Part shown: piece by piece, positions 58,837 to 64,000 of the stretch | Layout of the letters: every line of letters starts with the position of its first letter | Numbering within the stretch: the first letter of the stretch is position 1 | Assembly (NCBI GenBank): GCA_049997955.1 | Contig: JAEBDY010000007.1 | Coordinates: forward strand, 62,001 to 126,000 | Direction: 5' to 3' | Length of the DNA stretch: 64,000 nt | Origin: Umezawaea sp049997955 | Lineage (GTDB): Bacteria > Actinomycetota > Actinomycetes > Mycobacteriales > Pseudonocardiaceae | Position numbers and translations under genes: made by a program | Notes under the pieces: model-generated | Seen by the model: the letters and a program-made list of their open reading frames with translations, nothing else | The model's database searches: none | Told to the model about the DNA's origin: nothing

Positions 58837-60405
58837 CTACTTCGCGAGCTTGAGCAGCTCGTCGATGTCCTTCGGCTCCAGACCCCGCATGAGGGTCAGG
58901 CCGAGCTCGCTGTACGTGCGGACGGGGCTCACGTACCACTTGCCGTCGACCTCGGTGGAGACGACGCCGATGCCGTCCTTCAGCACCCTCGCGCCGATCC
59001 GGCCGATCACGTCGAGCGCCGCGTTGGGCACGCTCGCGCCGCCCTGCTGCTCGATGAGCTGCGTGATCTCGTCGGCGCACAGCTTCTGGTCCTTGCCCTG
59101 CGCGGTGACGCTGTAGCAGTCGCCCGAGCGGACGATCTCGACCTTCTCGCCGTCGACTTCCACGCCGAGCTTCTTGATCGTCAGCAGCGTGCCGCCGGTG
59201 ACGTCCTTGGAGTCCGTCTCGAACGCCGTCAGCTTCGCGCCGGTCGCCGGGATGCGACCCGCCTGGTCGATGAGCACCGGACCGAGGTCCTGGAGCACGC
59301 CCAGCTCATCCGGCGGCAGCAGCGCGATGACCTTGGTCAGGTCGGCGGCCATGCCGGCCTCGACGATCTGCTTCGCGGCGTCCGACGCCGACCCGGCGCC
59401 CGCGGGGGCGATCGGGTTGGACGGCCACTTCAGCTTCTCCTCGTGCAGGACGTTGTCCGCGATCGTGTAGAAGAGGCTCGGGTACCACTCGCCGTCGACC
59501 TTGATCGACGCGATGCGGACCGGCTCGCCCTTGTTCGACTTCTTGATCTCCTCGGCGATGTCGATCGTCTCGGTGCTGGGCGCCTCGTCCTGCGCGCCCA
59601 TCGCCTCGACGAGCTTGTCCGTGAGGGGGATCTTCTTGACGTCCGAGGTGAGCGTGATCTTGCCCTCGGTGAGCTTGTTGATCACCAGGTGGTCGTTGAC
59701 CGTCTCGGCCGCGGCCTCGTCGAACTTGATGTTCTCGGCCTTGAACTCGACCCCGCTGAGCTTGTTCGGGTCGGCGTCCTTCTTCAGCACCTCGAGCCGC
59801 TTGAGCTCGTCGACCGTGCCGGTCAGGTAGTCCTTGCTCAGCTTCGCCTCGGCGGGGGCCAGGCCGTTCATGATGCCGATGACGTCACCGCTGCCCAGCG
59901 CGCTGACGAGGTTGTTCGCCGCGGCGGCCGGACTCGGGGCGCCCGCGGCCACGTCGTCGGAGTTCTTCAGCGCGTACACGGTCACCACCGCGCCCGCGGC
60001 GAGCGCCACGACGGCCACGACGGCCGTGATGGCCAGACCCGTGCGCTTCTTCTTCGGCGGGCCGCCGACGTACCCGATCGGCGACTGGCCGCCCGCGAAC
60101 TGCTGCTGCTGGCCGTACGGGTCCTGACCCCACCCCTGCTGCGGCTGCTGCTGGGGGAAGCCCTGGGGGTTGCTCTGCGGGTAGCCGCCCTGCTGGGGCT
60201 GCTGCGGGTAGCCCGGCTGCTGCTGGGGGAAGCCCTGCGGGTTGCTCTGCGGGAAGCCGCCCTGCTGCGGTTGCTGCGGGAAGCCCTGCGGACCCGTCTG
60301 GGGGTAGCCACCCTGCTGGGGGTTCTGCTGCCACCCACCCTGCTGTGGCTGGTTCGGGTTGTTCTGCGGGGGCCATTCGCCGCCGCCGCCACCTGGGTAG
60401 CTCAC
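58837..60405 (-). CDS. Membrane-anchored extracytoplasmic protein with Pro/Gln/Gly repeats
   Basis: Seen: 522 residues from GTG 60405 with a perfect AGGAGG 6 bases upstream. Residues 10-110 are a Pro/Gln/Gly repeat built on PQQGGYPQ/PQGFPQQ units. Lys/Arg (PPKKKRTG) then a membrane helix 123-145 follow, and the remaining 375 residues are outside, with DUF4878-like lipocone repeats: NNLVSALGSGDVIGIMNGLA, and WYPSLFYTIADNVLHEE then GKWYVSPVRTYSE. Known: such PxxQ-rich cytoplasmic tails occur in many actinobacterial envelope proteins, some of which are phosphorylated or bind cell-wall machinery. Context: GTGA overlap with the upstream membrane-protein gene, so one operon. Function unknown. Confidence 0.83.
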   Translation of the reverse strand: MSYPGGGGGEWPPQNNPNQPQQGGWQQNPQQGGYPQTGPQGFPQQPQQGGFPQSNPQGFPQQQPGYPQQPQQGGYPQSNPQGFPQQQPQQGWGQDPYGQQQQFAGGQSPIGYVGGPPKKKRTGLAITAVVAVVALAAGAVVTVYALKNSDDVAAGAPSPAAAANNLVSALGSGDVIGIMNGLAPAEAKLSKDYLTGTVDELKRLEVLKKDADPNKLSGVEFKAENIKFDEAAAETVNDHLVINKLTEGKITLTSDVKKIPLTDKLVEAMGAQDEAPSTETIDIAEEIKKSNKGEPVRIASIKVDGEWYPSLFYTIADNVLHEEKLKWPSNPIAPAGAGSASDAAKQIVEAGMAADLTKVIALLPPDELGVLQDLGPVLIDQAGRIPATGAKLTAFETDSKDVTGGTLLTIKKLGVEVDGEKVEIVRSGDCYSVTAQGKDQKLCADEITQLIEQQGGASVPNAALDVIGRIGARVLKDGIGVVSTEVDGKWYVSPVRTYSELGLTLMRGLEPKDIDELLKLAK

Positions 60406-60857
60406 GGTGTTCCTCCTGGGTTGCTGGTCGCTGTGCGGGCCGACGCGGTGAGCACGGTGATCGCCCCCGCGATCGCCAGCACGGCACCACAGAGGGCAAC
60501 GGCCGGTCCGGTCAGGCTGATCCCGACCATCGCGCCCTCGTTGCTCCCTTGGACGGTGGCAAGTGCCGCCACCGTTCCCGTGATCGTGCCAAAAAGAATT
60601 CCGATCCATGCGGCGAATCGACGAAGTCCGAACGTGAACAAGAGCACGCAGCACACCGCCACCGGAGTCATCGCGACCCACGCGACCCTGATGACCTCGC
60701 CGTATCCATTTCCCAGACCTGCCCAACCACGGAGTGCGAGCACTTCGTAGCTGTCCCTGTTCACGGTTCCCGAACGCAGCCAGGGCAGGAACGACCCCAC
60801 CACGGTCGTTATCAAACCGAGAGCACCTACTCCGCAACCAACCCACATCGTGCGCAC
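60402..60857 (-). CDS. Small four-helix membrane protein
   Basis: Seen: 151 residues from GTG 60857 (or ATG 60848; no good Shine-Dalgarno). Four hydrophobic segments: GCGVGALGLITTVVGSFLPW, VAWVAMTPVAVCCVLLFTFG, WIGILFGTITGTVAALATV and GPAVALCGAVLAIAGAITVL. The FLPW after helix 1 is common in Trp-X membrane families. Context: its TGA overlaps the GTG of the large envelope protein, so the two are coupled and may act together. Divergent from the sirtuin gene by 100 bases. Unknown function. Confidence 0.72.
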   Translation of the reverse strand: MRTMWVGCGVGALGLITTVVGSFLPWLRSGTVNRDSYEVLALRGWAGLGNGYGEVIRVAWVAMTPVAVCCVLLFTFGLRRFAAWIGILFGTITGTVAALATVQGSNEGAMVGISLTGPAVALCGAVLAIAGAITVLTASARTATSNPGGTP

Positions 60858-60957
60858 GGACACATGCTCGCAGCCTTTCTCGGCACATTTTCCCGCGACC
60901 CGGGAAAATGGTGGTCGAAGTTCACGGCCCGCCATGTGGAACGGTGGGGGAGTGGAC

Positions 60958-61728
60958 GTGACAACGGCAAGGACGGCGGTGGCCGTCGCACGTCGGGTGA
61001 CGGTGCTCACGGGCGCGGGCGTCTCGACCGAGTCCGGCATCCCCGACTTCCGGAGCCCGGACGGCGCGGCGCTCCTCGAACCCGACCTCGCCGTCTACCT
61101 CGCCGACCCGCAGGTGCGCCGGACGTCGTGGCGCGCGCGCCTGCACCACCCCGTGTGGACGGCGGAGCCGAACCCGGCGCACCGCGCGCTGGTCGACCTG
61201 GAGCGCTCCGGACGGCTGCGCGCCCTGCTGACCCAGAACGTCGACGGCCTGCACCAGCGCGCCGGGTCGTCGTGCGTGGTCGAGTTGCACGGCACTATCC
61301 GCGACACCACCTGCCTCACGTGCGGCGAACGCCTGCCGATGTCCGCCGCGCTCGACCGCGTCCGCGCCGGGGAGGCCGAACCCGCGTGCCGGACCTGCGG
61401 CGGCGTCCTCAAGTCGGCCGCGGTGCCGTTCGGTCAGCCGCTGGACGCCGACGTGCTGCGCGCCGCCCGCACCGCGGCCCTCGACTGCGACCTGATGCTG
61501 GTCGCGGGCACGTCGCTGCTGGTCGCGCCCGCAGCGGACCTCGTCGGCCTCGCCGCGCGGGCCGGTGCCGCCGTGGTGATCTGCAACGCCGAGCCCACCC
61601 CGTACGACGCGCTGGCCGCGGCCGTGGTCCGCGACCCGGTCGGCCTGGTGCTGCCGGACCTGGTCGCGACGCCGGTGGTCGAGTCGGATCGGCCGGTCCG
61701 GACGTGGGGCGATCCGAGCACCTGGTGA
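60958..61728 (+). CDS. Sir2-family NAD-dependent deacylase
   Basis: Seen: 256 residues from GTG 60958, with GGGGGAG 6 bases upstream (GTG 60952 in frame). GAGVSTESGIPDFRS near 19-33 binds NAD, TQNVDGLHQ at 92-100 and His111 in VELHG are catalytic, and the zinc site is Cys119/Cys122 with Cys144/Cys147 (CLTCG, CRTCG). Tail: VAGTSLLVAPAADLVG. Known: removes acyl groups from lysines on proteins using NAD, giving nicotinamide and O-acyl-ADP-ribose; may be deacetylase, desuccinylase or lipoamidase. Context: followed immediately by a decayed TnpB gene, on the same strand. Confidence 0.93.
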   Translation: MTTARTAVAVARRVTVLTGAGVSTESGIPDFRSPDGAALLEPDLAVYLADPQVRRTSWRARLHHPVWTAEPNPAHRALVDLERSGRLRALLTQNVDGLHQRAGSSCVVELHGTIRDTTCLTCGERLPMSAALDRVRAGEAEPACRTCGGVLKSAAVPFGQPLDADVLRAARTAALDCDLMLVAGTSLLVAPAADLVGLAARAGAAVVICNAEPTPYDALAAAVVRDPVGLVLPDLVATPVVESDRPVRTWGDPSTW

Positions 61729-61741
61729 TCCAGGGCGAACG

Positions 61742-62253
61742 AGGTGCGGTTCGCATCGGCCGGGTACTGCCACTATTCGCAATCACGGCGGCACGAGATG
61801 GACAGCGGTGGTTTTCGTCGTTCCTGGTCGAGGACGGCCGCACCACGCCGGAGCGGCACGCCGGCACCACGGCCGTCGGCGTTGACCGAGGGACTTCGTG
61901 TCCTGGACGGCGAATCGGCTCGCCACTCGTCACGGCACCGTCGTGCTTGAGCGGTTGAGCATCAGGAACACGACCCGAGCTGTGAGGGGTGCGGTCGAAA
62001 ACCCGGTAGCGGGGTTGACCAGAAGGCCGGACCGAACCGCGCGATCCTGGACAAGGGTTGGCACGCTTGCGAGTTGGCCCTGCGCAACGTGGCCCGGCAG
62101 ACCGGCTGCCGGATCATCGCTGTTCCTGCCGCATCCACGTCGCAACGCTGCTCGGCGTGCCGCACCGTGGACCCGTCGAGCCGTGAGAGCCAAGCGGTTC
62201 ACCGGTGCGCCACCTGCGGACGAGGCGGTACCACCCACCCGCCGCCTGGGTGA
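61742..62253 (+). pseudogene. Decayed IS605-family TnpB, multiply frameshifted
   Basis: Seen: three frames each encode consecutive pieces of TnpB. Frame 1 (61742-61889): DGQRWFSSFLVEDGRTTPER up to VGVDRG, the RuvC-I Asp. Frame 2 (61889-62003): DFVSWTANRLATRHGTVVLE, with the RuvC-II Glu, then IRNTTRAVRGAVENP. Frame 3 (62011-62253): QKAGPNRAILDKGWHACELA, then VPAASTSQRCSACRTVDPSS and CATCGRGG, the zinc-binding part. The roughly 60-80 residues between RuvC-I and RuvC-II are deleted, and the RuvC-III Asp (usually DxNAA) is gone. No intact N-terminus, transposase tnpA or end structures were found. It is a dead remnant. Confidence 0.72.
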
Positions 62254-62328
62254 GGTGGAATCCCCAGCTTGAGCAGGGGGGAGGACGTCAATAGGGTTGG
62301 GTCCTGATCCACACCGGAGGTGCGTCCC

Positions 62329-63864
62329 ATGAAGGTGCCACTGACGATCGCGGATTTCCTGGACCGCGCCGAGCTGGTCTTCCGCGACTCGACGGCCACG
62401 ATCGACGAGCCGGACCAGCCCGCGGGAGCGGTGGCCACGACGACCTACGGCGGGATGGCCGTGCGGGCGCGCGCCTGGCAGGCCGGGCTCGACGTGCTGG
62501 GCGTCGGTGAGGGCGAGCGGGTCGCCGTCGTCAGCCACAACTCCGCGCGGCTGCTGGAACTCCTGCACGCCGTGCCCGCGAGCGGCCGCGTGTGCGTGCC
62601 GGTGAACTTCCGGCTCAGCGTCGACGAGGTGTCCTACATCGTGGAGCACAGCGGCGCGTCGGTGCTGCTGGTCGACCCCGAGCTCGAGCACCTGGACGGG
62701 ATCACCGCGCGCCACCGGTTCACGCTCGGCGAGCAGACCGAGACCGGGCTGATGCGCTTCGACACCGCGCCGCGGCCGTGGAGCGAGCCGGACGAGGACG
62801 CCACCGCCACGATCAACTACACCTCCGGCACGACCGCGCGGCCCAAGGGCGTTCGGCTGACCCACCGCAACATCTGGCTCGACGCGGTCACGTTCGCCAT
62901 GCACACCCGCGCGTGGGAGCGGGACGTGTACATGCACGTGCTGCCGATGTTCCACTGCAACGGCTGGGGAATGCCGTACGGGCTGGCCGGGCTCGGCGTG
63001 CCGCAGGTGGTGCTGCGCAAGGTGGACGGCGCCGAGATCCTGCGCCGCGTGCGCGACCACGGCGTGACGCTGATGTGCGGCGCGCCCGCCGTGTGGAACG
63101 GCGTGCTGGACGCCGCGCAGTCCTGGGAGGGCGAGATCCCCGGTCGGGGCGAGGTGCGCGTGGTGTGCGCCGGGGCCCCGCCGCCCAGCCGGACCATCGC
63201 GCGGGTGTCGGAGGAACTGGGCTGGGAGTTCCAGCAGATCTACGGCCTCACCGAGACGTCGCCGCTGCTCACCTTCAACCGCACCCGGCCGCAGGACGTC
63301 GACCTGCCCGCCGAGGAGCGCGCGCACAAGCTGTCGCGCGCCGGGTCGCCCGTGGTCGGGGCGCGGCTGCGGGTGTCGGAGGACGGCGAGGTGCTGGCCC
63401 GCTCGAACGTGGTGATGGACGGCTACTGGGAGAACCCGGAGGCCACCGCCGACGCGATCCCCGACGGGTACTTCCGCACCGGCGACGGCGGGTACCTCGA
63501 CGACGAGGGCTACCTGACCATCTCGGACCGCCGCAAGGACGTGATCATCACCGGCGGGGAGAACGTGTCGTCCATCGAGGTCGAGGACGCGGTGTTCGGC
63601 CACCCGGCGGTCGCCGAGGTCGCGGTCATCGGCGTGCCGCACGAGAAGTGGGGCGAGACGATCAAGGCGCTCGTGGTGGTCGCGGAGGGCGCGGCGGTCA
63701 CCGAGGCGGAGATCATCGCGCACTGCAAGGCCAAGCTCGCCGGGTACAAGGCGCCGACGTCCGTCGAGTTCCGCGAGGCCATCCCGCGCACGGCCACCGG
63801 CAAGATCCAGAAGTTCCGGCTGCGCGAGCCCTACTGGGAGGGGTTGACCCGCAAGGTCAACTGA
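62329..63864 (+). CDS. Acyl-CoA synthetase (AMP-forming, ANL superfamily)
   Basis: Seen: 511 residues from ATG 62329 with GGAGG 8 bases upstream. Motifs in order: YTSGTTARPKGVRLTHRN near 164 (P-loop), FHCNGWGMPYG, YGLTETSPL, YFRTGDGGYLDDEGYLTISD, RRKD hinge, and PRTATGKIQKF with the catalytic Lys. Known: activates an acid to acyl-AMP then acyl-CoA; this subgroup favours medium-chain fatty or aromatic acids. Context: follows the TnpB remnant, so its upstream may have been rearranged. The 3' flank has an operator-like palindrome that belongs to the next gene. Confidence 0.93.
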   Translation: MKVPLTIADFLDRAELVFRDSTATIDEPDQPAGAVATTTYGGMAVRARAWQAGLDVLGVGEGERVAVVSHNSARLLELLHAVPASGRVCVPVNFRLSVDEVSYIVEHSGASVLLVDPELEHLDGITARHRFTLGEQTETGLMRFDTAPRPWSEPDEDATATINYTSGTTARPKGVRLTHRNIWLDAVTFAMHTRAWERDVYMHVLPMFHCNGWGMPYGLAGLGVPQVVLRKVDGAEILRRVRDHGVTLMCGAPAVWNGVLDAAQSWEGEIPGRGEVRVVCAGAPPPSRTIARVSEELGWEFQQIYGLTETSPLLTFNRTRPQDVDLPAEERAHKLSRAGSPVVGARLRVSEDGEVLARSNVVMDGYWENPEATADAIPDGYFRTGDGGYLDDEGYLTISDRRKDVIITGGENVSSIEVEDAVFGHPAVAEVAVIGVPHEKWGETIKALVVVAEGAAVTEAEIIAHCKAKLAGYKAPTSVEFREAIPRTATGKIQKFRLREPYWEGLTRKVN

Positions 63865-63948
63865 CCACTCACGGTGGGCCTGTGACACGTGTGGTTGATG
63901 GTGCACGTGTGCCCGGTGGCGACAACGGGGACCAGGTGGCACTCTCCC

Positions 63949-63979
63949 CATGAACGTTCATGTTAGGCCGTTCGGCCTA
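63949..63979. promoter_or_regulatory. Palindromic operator candidates at the window end
   Basis: CATGAACGTTCATG at 63949-63962 is a perfect 14-bp palindrome, and TAGGCC at 63964-63969 pairs with GGCCTA at 63974-63979. Both lie 30-45 bases before a likely start codon at 63994, as for an autoregulated TetR gene. Confidence 0.5.
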
Positions 63980-63993
63980 GCGGGAGCGAGCTG

Positions 63994-64000
63994 ATGGTGG
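63994..64000 (+). CDS. Start of a further gene, cut by the window edge
   Basis: ATG 63994 follows GGGAG by 7 bases and lies downstream of two palindromes. Only two codons are visible, so the product cannot be named. Confidence 0.35.

Noticed and set aside
60106..60380. Regular CAG/GGG-type repeats that could look like a CRISPR or VNTR array
   Set aside because: They are codon-level repeats of the PQQGGYPQ-type tail inside an expressed gene, with no spacers of uniform length.

Overview
The window is high-GC actinobacterial DNA, most likely from the Pseudonocardiales (Saccharothrix/Lentzea/Actinosynnema type). That placement is inference from gene content: a complete ergothioneine block, AfsR-type and Scr1/DUF397-type regulators, PdxS/PdxT vitamin B6 synthesis, many GTG starts and strong codon-position GC bias. 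No rRNA, tRNA, CRISPR array, prophage or intact mobile element was seen. It reads as ordinary chromosome with several accessory patches.

Layout. 1-9450: a cut NCS1 permease, a methyltransferase-STAND ATPase operon, a small secreted protein, an AfsR-like activator, and three secreted proteins, two of them tandem I36-like paralogues. 9457-13973: PucR regulator, class III aminotransferase and CoA-acylating semialdehyde dehydrogenase, a probable beta-alanine catabolic module. 14146-18801: malectin-like secreted protein, STAS-MEDS signalling pair, EF-G2-like GTPase, flavin-oxidase-fold protein. 18923-27633: pdxS and pdxT-yebC, separated by about 6.4 kb holding an AzlCD exporter with its regulator, an acyl-CoA oxidase-like enzyme, a MarR gene followed by a broken hydrolase gene, and an Lrp-methionine gamma-lyase pair. 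27693-38653: DUF4262, TIGR03086 protein, thioesterase-P450 pair, DUF1707 protein, MFS exporter, an AcnR-type TetR repressor, an Scr1/DUF397 pair, a large secreted sugar dehydrogenase, and an ArsR-SRPBCC operon. 38808-43129: egtABCD. 43292-51033: secreted peptidase, CoA transferase, membrane transporters, small orphans and a phosphotransferase. 51104-57866: aconitase, with an ABC ATPase and a membrane protein that may be its partner, separated by two hydrolase genes. 57897-64000: Tat-exported lyase-like protein, a two-gene envelope operon, a sirtuin, a multiply broken TnpB remnant, an acyl-CoA synthetase and the start of one more gene.

The best regulatory signal is at aconitase. The acnA promoter at 54024-54053 overlaps a 15/16 match to the AcnR operator and a 14/19 match to the IdeR/DtxR iron box, while the gene for an AcnR-like repressor lies 17 kb away rather than beside acnA. 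I did not find a convincing wholly new multi-gene system. The methyltransferase-STAND operon (1466-4015) and the AfsR/secreted-protein cluster (4628-9450) are the best candidates for one. Several gene starts were moved inward from the longest frame because a Shine-Dalgarno sequence or signal peptide supports the internal codon.
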